A DNA stretch of 64,000 bases from Paenibacillus baekrokdamisoli. Its GTDB lineage: Bacteria; Bacillota; Bacilli; Paenibacillales; Paenibacillaceae. A program made the position numbers and the translations under genes. Below the pieces are notes generated by a model, which saw only the letters and a list, made by a program, of their open reading frames with translations, ran no database searches and was not told the origin of the DNA. Of the stretch, positions 1 through 8,900 are shown piece after piece (position 1 is the first letter of the stretch; every line of letters starts with the position of its first letter). Where the stretch lies: contig NZ_AP019308.1 in NCBI RefSeq assembly GCF_003945345.1, positions 248,001 through 312,000 of the forward strand. Reading direction: 5' to 3'.

Positions 1-1
1 C

Positions 2-436
2 GCGGTTTCTGTATTTAATGTCATTCTGCTGCTGAATTTTTTCCGAGGATTACCTAAGGAGATTGAAGAGTCGGCCTTTATGGATGGAGCGGGACATTGG
101 CTTGTTTTATGGAAGATGTACGTGCCCATGTCATTGCCGGTTCTTGCAACCGTATCCTTGTTTACGATGGTCTATCATTGGAACGCTTGGTTTGATGGGT
201 TGATCTATATGAATTTCCCGAAAAACTACCCTTTATCTACTTATTTGCAGTTACTGGTTATTAATAGCAATCCAATGAAAATGGATCCGAAAAATTTAGC
301 CGGTCTTATTGAAATTTCCGAGCGAACGACCCGGGCGGCACAAATCTTTATGGGAGCGCTGCCGATTCTTATCGTCTATCCCTTCCTGCAAAAGTTTTTC
401 GTGAAAGGGATTGTACTCGGAAGCGTTAAAGGATGA
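2..436 (+). CDS. Carbohydrate ABC transporter permease, 3' part
   Basis: The reading frame is open from the window edge, so the gene begins upstream and only its C-terminal 144 or so residues are here. It carries the EAA loop of ABC sugar permeases (EESAFMDGAG followed by a W-K-x-Y-V-P-x-S-x-P pattern), which contacts the ATPase, then membrane-spanning segments, and ends in the FVKGIVLGSVKG tail typical of the LplC/YtcP type of CUT1 permeases. The second permease at 28.7-29.6 kb ends in the closely similar FVKGVMIGSLKG. The following genes include an alpha-galactosidase, so an alpha-galactoside or related oligosaccharide is the likely substrate; that part is inference. No terminator separates it from the next gene. 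Confidence 0.9.
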   Translation, partial: AVSVFNVILLLNFFRGLPKEIEESAFMDGAGHWLVLWKMYVPMSLPVLATVSLFTMVYHWNAWFDGLIYMNFPKNYPLSTYLQLLVINSNPMKMDPKNLAGLIEISERTTRAAQIFMGALPILIVYPFLQKFFVKGIVLGSVKG

Positions 437-461
437 CTTTTTTCAAAATGGGGGATGTAGG

Positions 462-2495
462 ATGAAAGCTGCAAGCCATGAAAGATGGGTGTGGATTGAA
501 TTAATCGGGTTCGATAATACGGAAAGCGACTTTGGAGTTGCCAATTATTTGGACACTGTAGGGTTCATTCCCCAAAGCATCTCATTGCTCTTCTATACGC
601 CTGATTTTGTTCATGCTCATGAAGGCATGGAGAGAGAATGGATTTTGCCGATGGAGGTTTGTTCTTATGGGGCACGTCCCTATGGCAAGGAACGTAATAG
701 GCAGGAATGGACCAACTTTCAGCTTCGGAGTCTTGTCGCAGAGCTGCAAAAGCATGGTGTTGAAATGTATTGCAGTTTTTTTGATATCTATCAGTTTCAT
801 GTAGGTGAAACTTTAAGGGCAAGCAAATGGTGTGCTGCTCATCCGGAGCTTTATGAAATGAGGAAGACGGGCGAGGCTTTCTCAGCTATTAATCCGTTAA
901 GGCGGTTTAAGGATGGGAGCTACTATGAAGACTTATTTGTCAGCGATTTGATAAGAGTTATGCTGGACTACGGTTTTGATGGATACCATGGCGCTGACGG
1001 TTATACGAGTCCACGGCTTAGCCTTGCAGAGACCGATTACTCAGATGATATGGTAGATCAATTCGTAACACACAGCGGAGTGGAGCTCGGGACGGGACTA
1101 ACTGCTAACTGCGATGGCGATCCGTTCGAGATGGAGAAGCGGGCCGATTGGATTTGGAATCATAAGCGTCTGGAATGGATCCAATTTCATGGCATCAGAT
1201 GGGCACAGCTATGGCATAAAATTATGCCGGCCCTTCGTAAAGAGCGGAAAAAGGCCGTTATTAACACGGCATGGACAAGAGATCCGTTTGAAGCCTTATA
1301 CCGTTACGGAGTTGATTATCGACTGCTTGCGGATACCGGAGTGGACGGGTTTGTCGTAGAATCCGTCGGAGCTTCTTTATCTGCCGGTGCAGGGGAAACG
1401 GAATATGAACCGGGTTCGGAGTTTATGGCGATGCTGTTAGCCATTAAAGCTTACGTGCCGAATAAAAAGCTGATTTGCCTGAATGCGATTCAAGATACGA
1501 ATGAGCAGTGGGATGCACTGAGTCATGCTCCGACCGTACTGGAGAGGGATATCTATTCGTTGTCTAATTTGTATTTGCAAGATCGGACAGGGCTGAGCCG
1601 TTGTGCGTCGGGATTCATGGCTTGCCTCGGAGACGGAATTAGCCGGGATGGCTGGAACTGGATTTCTAAACGGTGGAATTCCGGGTTTGATGGCTGCCCT
1701 GGTCAAATTGTTGGAGCCAGTATGGTATGGTCTGATCAGCTCCTGCATCATTCATTGGAGGACTATGCTGTAACCCGCAATTGGCATGTTCACAAATATA
1801 TGAATGAATTGATAGCTCGTGGAGCGCCTTTGCACAAGGTTGTAAATATTAAGGATATTCAAGAAACGAATGGATCGATTCTTGTTACTCATCTACATCT
1901 ATTGCAAGGTGATGAATTACAAAGTGTTCTTGCTTATCGGGGCGGGCCGGCAATTCTAATTGGTAACATGACGGATCGTATATCCGGGATTGGAGCGGTC
2001 GCTGGATGGGGTGTTGTCTGCGAAGTTAACCAGCTTTTTTGTGTGATACGGGATAGGTTCGGCGAAGTGGCTCAAGCGTTTGTCATGGAAAAGAATGCAG
2101 ATGATGAAGTATTGGAGCAGAATCAACTTGCAGCTGCTAACGATGATATTTCTTGGATCGATAGCCTCTATTTCAGCCCGGTAACCGAGCAATTCTTGTC
2201 TACATGTGTACAAGGAATGAAGGATCATACAAATGCACCGAAGGTGTTAAGGAATGTGGATTTCATTCGAACTGCCGCACTTGAGATGGCTCCTAATCGT
2301 TGGCGAATCATGATCACCAATTTGCATATGAATTACAAATCGGCACATCTGGACGTAGGCAGAACGATTAAAAATATTAACGTCTTGACCGATTTCCCAG
2401 GAATACCTGTCACTCCTAACGGATCGCAATTCAGCTTGTATGTCCCTGGACGGGGAATCGTTATGGTGGAGCTTCAATTTCAGGAGGAATTATGA
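462..2495 (+). CDS. Uncharacterised protein, possible TIM-barrel glycoside hydrolase
   Basis: This is a 677-residue cytoplasmic protein with no signal peptide. I chose the ATG at 462 because a G-rich ribosome site (GGGGGATG) precedes it; an upstream in-frame ATG at 411 would overlap the permease. I do not recognise a named family. What is visible resembles a glycosidase barrel: strand-like segments ending in acidic residues (LDYGFDGYHGADGY around residue 175; DTGVDGFVVESVGAS around residue 300) and many Trp/Tyr residues. The C-terminal third looks like a beta-sandwich. It lies between a sugar permease and a GH36 alpha-galactosidase and its stop overlaps the latter's start (ATGA), so the two are translationally coupled. 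A role in the same saccharide pathway is inferred; no catalytic residues can be assigned with certainty. Confidence 0.75.
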   Translation: MKAASHERWVWIELIGFDNTESDFGVANYLDTVGFIPQSISLLFYTPDFVHAHEGMEREWILPMEVCSYGARPYGKERNRQEWTNFQLRSLVAELQKHGVEMYCSFFDIYQFHVGETLRASKWCAAHPELYEMRKTGEAFSAINPLRRFKDGSYYEDLFVSDLIRVMLDYGFDGYHGADGYTSPRLSLAETDYSDDMVDQFVTHSGVELGTGLTANCDGDPFEMEKRADWIWNHKRLEWIQFHGIRWAQLWHKIMPALRKERKKAVINTAWTRDPFEALYRYGVDYRLLADTGVDGFVVESVGASLSAGAGETEYEPGSEFMAMLLAIKAYVPNKKLICLNAIQDTNEQWDALSHAPTVLERDIYSLSNLYLQDRTGLSRCASGFMACLGDGISRDGWNWISKRWNSGFDGCPGQIVGASMVWSDQLLHHSLEDYAVTRNWHVHKYMNELIARGAPLHKVVNIKDIQETNGSILVTHLHLLQGDELQSVLAYRGGPAILIGNMTDRISGIGAVAGWGVVCEVNQLFCVIRDRFGEVAQAFVMEKNADDEVLEQNQLAAANDDISWIDSLYFSPVTEQFLSTCVQGMKDHTNAPKVLRNVDFIRTAALEMAPNRWRIMITNLHMNYKSAHLDVGRTIKNINVLTDFPGIPVTPNGSQFSLYVPGRGIVMVELQFQEEL

Positions 2496-4585
2496 CACAA
2501 CAATGGATTGACATTCAAGAGAACGGGATCTATATGAGCGTGGAGATTACAGACAGTGGGGATGTACGTTTGCTGCATCTCTCCACTTCTCCATCAGATG
2601 AAGGATTGCTTGGAACCGAAGAAGAGCGCTCGGTACGCCGGATCGTGGAATTGCAGGTTACAGGTGAGGATCAGAATGACCACCACGCTTCCAAGTATAC
2701 GGGAACGATGCCAGGTGGACGGTTGAAATATGTCTCCCACCGGGATGTCCGTAATGACTATGGACGAAAAATTGAAATAGCCATGGAAGACGGATCAACA
2801 GGGGTAACCGTTCATTATCAGTTTTACGACGGGATCTCTGTCATTCGTTCTTGGACGGAGGTTGTCAATCGTGGCAAGGATTCACTCCCTTTAGAATATG
2901 TATCTTCCTTCGCTCTGACTGGAATAGCCAAGGAGGGTGCGGGTACATGGGAAGCGAAAAGCCGATTGCGCGTACCACATAATACTTGGCACGGAGAGCT
3001 GCAATGGAGAACCAATACTCTGCCTGAACTGGGGCTTACGAAGGCGAATGATTTTTCCCTAAAGCGACTCTCCTATAGCAAATCAGGCACCTGGTCTTCT
3101 GCCGATCTTTTGCCAATGGGATGTTATGAGAATACGGTGAGTGGTACAGTTTTATGCTGGCAAATCGAGCATAATGGTTCCTGGCATTGGGAAATCAGCG
3201 ATGCTGCCCAAGGGCAGATCTATTTACAGATCAGCGGTCCTACTGAAAATGAAAACCACTGGTGGAAAAATGTTGCGCCGGGTGAAACCTTTGTTTCTGT
3301 ACCTGCTGCTATTGCCATTATTCTTGGGGGCTTCGAGCAGGCAATTGGTGAGTTAACACGATACCGCAGAGTTATTCGTCGCCCGAATGTAGATAATGTG
3401 CAGCTGCCAGTTATCTTCAACGATTATATGAATTGTTTGTTTGCTGATCCGACGACAGAGAAAAGCTTACCATTAGTCGATGCGGCTTCAAAAGCTGGTT
3501 GTGAATACTATTGCATTGATGCCGGCTGGTATGCAGACGGGGAATGGTGGACTGATGTGGGCCTTTGGCAGCCAGCAGCGAGTCGGTTTCCCGGCGGCTT
3601 ACAAGAGGTACTCGACTATATCCGTGCTAAAGGCTTGATTCCGGGGCTATGGCTAGAGCTGGAGGTTATGGGTATCCATTGCCCTCTGGCTGATCAAGTC
3701 CCGGATGAATGGTTTTTCATGCGACATGGCAAGCGAGTTATTGATCATGGTAGATACCAGTTGGATTATCGTCACCCTGATGTGGTGCAATATGCGGATG
3801 AAGTTATCGACCGATTGGTTACGGAATACAAGGTCGGTTACATCAAGATGGATTACAACATTAATGCGGGAATCGGCACCGAGGTTGATGCGGACAGCTT
3901 CGGAGAAGGACTGCTCCAGCATAACCGGGCATACTTAGCATGGCTTGACCGGGTATTCGCCCGTTATCCCGATTTGGTAATTGAGAATTGCGGCAGCGGC
4001 GGCATGCGTATGGACTATGCTTTGCTAGCCCGTCATAGTGTGCAATCGATAAGCGATCAGACGGATTATCGTAAGTTTGCCGCGATAAGTGCTGCAGCTC
4101 CAACGGCGGTAACCCCCGAACAATCAGCTGCTTGGTCCTATCCGCTAAAGGAAGGGGACGAAGAAGAGGTTATCTTCAATATGGTTAATAGCATGCTCAT
4201 GCGCATACATCAAAGCGGGCACTTAGCGGACATCCAGCCGGATCGGTTTGAGTTAATACGTGAAGGAATTTCCTATTATAAGAGCATTCGGGAACAAATT
4301 CCGCAATCACTTCCCTTCTGGCCGATCGGATTGCCTAAGCATGGAGATTCCTGGCTTAGCTTGGGACTGCGCAGCGCTGAGAAGGCCTATGTAGCTGTAT
4401 GGCGTTTGCAGGGTGGAGCGAAGGAAGTGATGCTTCCCCTTCAAGGTTTCCAGGGTAAGGAGTTATCCGTTCGTTGTGGCTATCCTAAGCGCGAAGATTG
4501 CAATTGGCATTGGAACCAACAGGAAGGTGTACTTACCGTTACGCTTCCTGCGGAATTTACGGCAAGAATTTTTGAATTGCAGTGA
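2492..4585 (+). CDS. Alpha-galactosidase, glycoside hydrolase family 36
   Basis: A 697-residue intracellular enzyme expected to release terminal alpha-linked galactose from oligosaccharides by a retaining mechanism. The N-terminal beta-supersandwich covers about residues 1-300 and the barrel follows. Family signatures are clear: YCIDAGWY, PGLWLELEVMG, the nucleophile Asp454 in YIKMDYN, ENCGSGGMRMDY, and the acid/base Asp522 in SDQTDY. The length fits GH36 enzymes of about 700 residues. The start is fixed by GGAGGAATT just upstream and by the ATGA overlap with the preceding gene. Its position downstream of the sugar permease suggests that imported galactosides are cleaved in the cytoplasm. Exact substrate preference cannot be read from sequence. 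Confidence 0.93.
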   Translation: MTQQWIDIQENGIYMSVEITDSGDVRLLHLSTSPSDEGLLGTEEERSVRRIVELQVTGEDQNDHHASKYTGTMPGGRLKYVSHRDVRNDYGRKIEIAMEDGSTGVTVHYQFYDGISVIRSWTEVVNRGKDSLPLEYVSSFALTGIAKEGAGTWEAKSRLRVPHNTWHGELQWRTNTLPELGLTKANDFSLKRLSYSKSGTWSSADLLPMGCYENTVSGTVLCWQIEHNGSWHWEISDAAQGQIYLQISGPTENENHWWKNVAPGETFVSVPAAIAIILGGFEQAIGELTRYRRVIRRPNVDNVQLPVIFNDYMNCLFADPTTEKSLPLVDAASKAGCEYYCIDAGWYADGEWWTDVGLWQPAASRFPGGLQEVLDYIRAKGLIPGLWLELEVMGIHCPLADQVPDEWFFMRHGKRVIDHGRYQLDYRHPDVVQYADEVIDRLVTEYKVGYIKMDYNINAGIGTEVDADSFGEGLLQHNRAYLAWLDRVFARYPDLVIENCGSGGMRMDYALLARHSVQSISDQTDYRKFAAISAAAPTAVTPEQSAAWSYPLKEGDEEEVIFNMVNSMLMRIHQSGHLADIQPDRFELIREGISYYKSIREQIPQSLPFWPIGLPKHGDSWLSLGLRSAEKAYVAVWRLQGGAKEVMLPLQGFQGKELSVRCGYPKREDCNWHWNQQEGVLTVTLPAEFTARIFELQ

Positions 4586-4620
4586 TTTGTTGGTGTATTG
4601 AAGCGGTTTAATAAATGTTG

Positions 4621-4666
4621 AACAGCCTCTCCGCGATTGCCGGGAGGCTGTTCATAGATTTTTTTG
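4621..4666 (+). terminator. Rho-independent terminator after the alpha-galactosidase
   Basis: A hairpin with arms AACAGCCTC and GAGGCTGTT, with further CCG/CGG pairing inside, is followed by a seven-T run. It closes the permease/unknown/GH36 unit. Confidence 0.85.
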
Positions 4667-4712
4667 TTAACGCTCGTTCACGGTTAATATAATGAATAGG
4701 TGGCGAATAACC

Positions 4713-5678
4713 ATGAAGCTTACAGCAATGTCAGGAACCAATCTGAATTTCACGCCCTTGGCGTTAGGCACAGCTGATTTCGGAAGCACCATCTCCGAGG
4801 AGCTTTCCTTTCGGATTATGGACCGATTTGTCGAAGGTGGAGGCAATTGGATTGACACGGCAAGGGTCTATGCCGATTGGGTACCTGGCGGTCATGGAAA
4901 AAGCGAGATAACGGTAGGTAATTGGCTCAGGAAGAGTGGTATTCGGAAGAGAGTTCTGATTTCCACGAAGGGCGCCCATCCGAATTTGTCAACGATGAAT
5001 GTGTCGCGTCTCACATGTCAGGATATTAGGTATGACGTCGAGGAGAGCCTGAACTCTCTTAGTGTGGATAAGATTGATCTGTATTGGCTTCATCGCGATG
5101 ATGTGAGCAAGCCGGTAAGCGATATTATTAACACACTCAATACCTTGGTTAAAGACGGTAAAATACGCTTATTCGGCTGCTCCAACTGGTTGCCTAGCCG
5201 GATTAGGGAAGCAGCTGAGTATGCCGAGAGTAACGGATTGCACACTTTCGTTGCGAGTCAGATTCAGTGGAGCTTAGCGGATATTAACGAAGATGCTGTA
5301 TCGGATCCAACAACAGTCGCAATGGACAAGGCGGGGCTTGAGTTTTACAAAGAGACGGGTTTGACCGTGTTCGCCTTTACTTCGCAAGCGAAAGGTTTCT
5401 TTCAGAAACTTCATGCCGGCGGTATGAAGTCTCTTAAGGATGCAGTAAAAGATACTTACAATAATGAGGTTAACAGAGGACGGATGGAACGTGTGGTGGA
5501 AGTGTCCAAGGAATTGAATATCTCCATCTCTTCAGTCGTGCTTGGATATTTAACTAGTCAGCCTTTCCCGGTCGTACCGGTTATCGGAAGCCGTTCGCTT
5601 GAGCAGGTCGAAGAGGCGCTGGAAGTGCTTGGAGTAAGCTTAAGCCCTGAGCAAGTGGATTACTTGGAGCATGGGTGA
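4713..5678 (+). CDS. Aldo/keto reductase
   Basis: A 321-residue NAD(P)H-dependent oxidoreductase of the aldo/keto reductase superfamily. The catalytic tetrad is visible: Asp and Tyr in WIDTARVYADW, Lys in ISTKGAHP, and His in DLYWLHRDD. The nucleotide-binding end carries PVIGSRSLEQVEEAL. I prefer the ATG at 4713, preceded by AGGTGG at nine bases, over the in-frame ATG at 4692, which has no ribosome site. It follows the alpha-galactosidase terminator, so it is probably transcribed separately. Related proteins act on sugar aldehydes or ketones, but the substrate here is unknown. Confidence 0.9.
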   Translation: MKLTAMSGTNLNFTPLALGTADFGSTISEELSFRIMDRFVEGGGNWIDTARVYADWVPGGHGKSEITVGNWLRKSGIRKRVLISTKGAHPNLSTMNVSRLTCQDIRYDVEESLNSLSVDKIDLYWLHRDDVSKPVSDIINTLNTLVKDGKIRLFGCSNWLPSRIREAAEYAESNGLHTFVASQIQWSLADINEDAVSDPTTVAMDKAGLEFYKETGLTVFAFTSQAKGFFQKLHAGGMKSLKDAVKDTYNNEVNRGRMERVVEVSKELNISISSVVLGYLTSQPFPVVPVIGSRSLEQVEEALEVLGVSLSPEQVDYLEHG

Positions 5679-5766
5679 TTATAGCAGCCCGGAATTACCG
5701 CAATAGATGTCAAGGAAAGCAAGATTGGCAAATAGTCTCGTATAATCAGGTGTTTTATAATGAAAA

Positions 5767-5780
5767 TGTAAGCGTTTTAT
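5767..5780 (+). promoter_or_regulatory. Candidate cre (CcpA) site
   Basis: TGTAAGCGTTTTAT matches the Bacillus catabolite-responsive consensus TGWAARCGYTWNCW with one mismatch. It lies 137 bases upstream of the SLH/DUF4838 gene, suggesting carbon catabolite control. I found no convincing promoter hexamers with standard spacing beside it. Confidence 0.4.
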
Positions 5781-5916
5781 ATTGAGCGGATTAAGGGGGG
5801 ACAATTTGGTATAGATCGAACCATAGGCAGGTCCTCGATTCAATTAGTAGCGGAGCGATGGAAGGCTATGGTTTTTTTGGTATGCGCAAAAAATCTATTT
5901 TAGAGGGGTTGAGCAA

Positions 5917-8900
5917 GTGGGAATGGTAAATTCGAAACGTATATTGTCTCTCCTGTTAATCGTGTGTTTGCTTGTGATGATCTTGATGCCATCTCAAGCG
6001 TTGGCGGTTAATGAAGAGGTCAACAACAAGCAGGGAGAGGCGGCTGTTTCAAATCACTGGGCGAAAGAGGTCATGAACAAATGGATAGGACTCGGTCTGC
6101 TCAAGGGGGATGCAGATCACAACTACCATCCGGATAATGCAGTCACCCGGGCCGAATTCGCTGCATTGATTAATCGGGTATTCAACTTACCAGATACTCT
6201 GTCCAGTGCAAATCCGTTTACAGATGTAGGCGATAACTCCTGGTACGCACAGGATGTAATCAGGCTGTATGCAGCTGGTATTATTAAGGGAGCAGGTAGC
6301 GATAGGTTCGAACCGAACAAGCTTATTACCCGTCAGGATGCTGCCGTCATTGTTGCTCGTGCGTTTAAAGTGAAAGCAGATGTTAGGGCTGGTGAAGAAT
6401 TTACAGATTCATTGTCGATAGCTTCTTATGCTCTCTCGGACGTGCTGGCACTAAAGGCAAAGGGTTACGTTAAAGGGAAAGGAAATAATCAGTTCAAACC
6501 CAAAGAGAATACGACACGGTCTGAAGTTATACAGATGATAGATAACGTAATGGGAACTTTAGTAAAAGATAAAGGAGATTACAAGTCTGACGCTGCCGGG
6601 AATCTAGTGGTTAATACAGACGATGTGGCACTTAAAAACATGGTCGTCTCAGGCGACCTGTTCATCACCCAAGGGGCTGGAGAAGGAGAGGTCCTGCTGG
6701 AGGGTGTTACGGTCAAAGGATCAACTTACATTCTGGGCGGCGGAAAAAATAGCATCATTATTCGCGACTCCAATCTGATAGGCCCATTGATTGTTGACAA
6801 ATGGAACTCGCAGATTCGAATCGTGGCTGAAGGAACAACGGTAATCCAAGAAGTTCAAATGCTTTCGGGAGGCATTCTGAAAGAAGGGAATTTGAAGGGC
6901 AAGGGATTCGTGAACGTAATCATTCTCATTCCGAACGATCAAATAAACGCTGCAATCGTTCTTGATGGAGAATTCGATGAAATCCAACATATGACCGGTA
7001 AGGTTAGCTTCGAATTAGGCAGCTCTACCAAAGTTCTGGTTATGATATTTAATTCTCCTGCTAACGTTACTGGCGATGGAGTGATCCAGACCGCTACGCT
7101 CCATGTAAGTGGCGTTAAGATGAACAAGTGGCCGATCAAGATCAATTTCTCATCCAATGTAACAGCAACGATTGGGAATGAGCTTGTTTCTGCTGATATT
7201 CGAAATACGACAACCAATCAAGGAGGAGCCGGAGGAGGAGTAACGGAACCGAAACCATCCGCGATAATTGTGGAATCAGGAATTTCTAAGGCGGACATCT
7301 TTGTTGATTCCTCAGCGGATAAGATGTTGGATCTTGCTGCGAAAGAGCTTCAAGATACGATTAAGATGGTTAGCGGTACTGAACTTTCAATTTATAAGTG
7401 GAATTCGGAGACATCCGTTAGTGCGGTGTTATCGGTCAATAAACTGGAAATTAAAAAAAGTGGACAATATCCAATACAGCTCCATCTCATCAATAATGAA
7501 GCAACTCCAGTACATGTGAATTTGGTGCAAATTAATGATGGACCTATTACAGTGAATTTGCCTAAAGAAGTTAAACTAGCAAGTCATGAAAATAAAATCA
7601 TAGAAGGCTCTGTGGAAGTTACGAATGCGACAGCCAACGGGGATCATGAAGTTATTGTTCAGGCAAGTGTAGGTGAAATGGCGCTTAGTCCCATGAAATT
7701 AACGATTCATTATGAGTCTAACCTGTTGGAAAATCCAGGATTTGAACTAGCGAATTCGAGCGGCAATCTCCCGAGTGGATGGTTTTTGCCTTCTGGTGGA
7801 AGAGATAGCGTGGTATCGCACAGTGGTACTCACTCTATGCGGTTAGATCTGGGGAACTCAGCCTATATGTTTGCTCGCACAGATCAAAATCTCAAATTAC
7901 AACAAGGGAAACGGTATAAATTAAGCGCATGGGTTAAGGGAACCGGTGCTGGAACCGTGAATATGGAGATTCATGAAATGCTGGCCGCTGGAGGGAATAA
8001 CCCGGTTATTAAGCGTTCAGAAGTAACCGCAAGCAATGAATGGCAGCTTATGGAATTGGAATATAAGCCTGAAGAGAATGCGCAATACGATTATAACTCG
8101 GTTTTCTTTTTTATGTCGGGTATGGAATCACTCTGGATTGATGACATCTCTCTGACCGAAATTGTGGAAGAACCTATTAACGATCTCTTGCACAATTCTG
8201 GGTTTGAAATCGCCAATGCTGCCGGAAACTTCCCGGATAGCTGGTATTCGCCGACAGCCGTGTGGGACGACAAGGAATTCAAGAGCGGCACGCGATCTTT
8301 AAAGCTCGAATTGCAAGGTTCGGATTACATGTTTGCCAGGGCATTGCAGGATCTAAAGCTGCAACCAGGTAAGCGATATAAGTTAAGCGCATGGGTTAAA
8401 GGTGCCTCAGCTGGAACTATGGACATGGAAATTCATGAGATGCTGGCTAATGGCGGGAATAACCCTGTTACTGCAAGGGCGGAAGTTACTGTAAGCGATC
8501 AGTGGCAGCGTGTAGAGCTGGATTATACGCCAGCTGTGAATGCGGTATACGATCATAACTGGGTTTATTTCTTCATGTCGGGTACGGAATCGTTATGGAT
8601 CGATGATGTGACGTTAACCGAGATTGTGGCAGAAGATGACCAAGGAAACGGAAATGGAAACGGAAACGGAAACGGTAGTGGTAGTGGTAGTGGCAGCAGT
8701 AATACTGACGGTCGCATTCGAATTATTATTGCAACACCGGATACGAATGCAGAGCTAAACAATCTTTATCCAAATGATCTTGCTTATTTACATGAGACGG
8801 ATGGCTTCGCCATTAGAACATCCGGCAACCTAATCTATATTTTCGGTGATAATCCAAGAGGTGCTTTAAACGGAGTATATGATTTCCTAAGAGAAAATGC

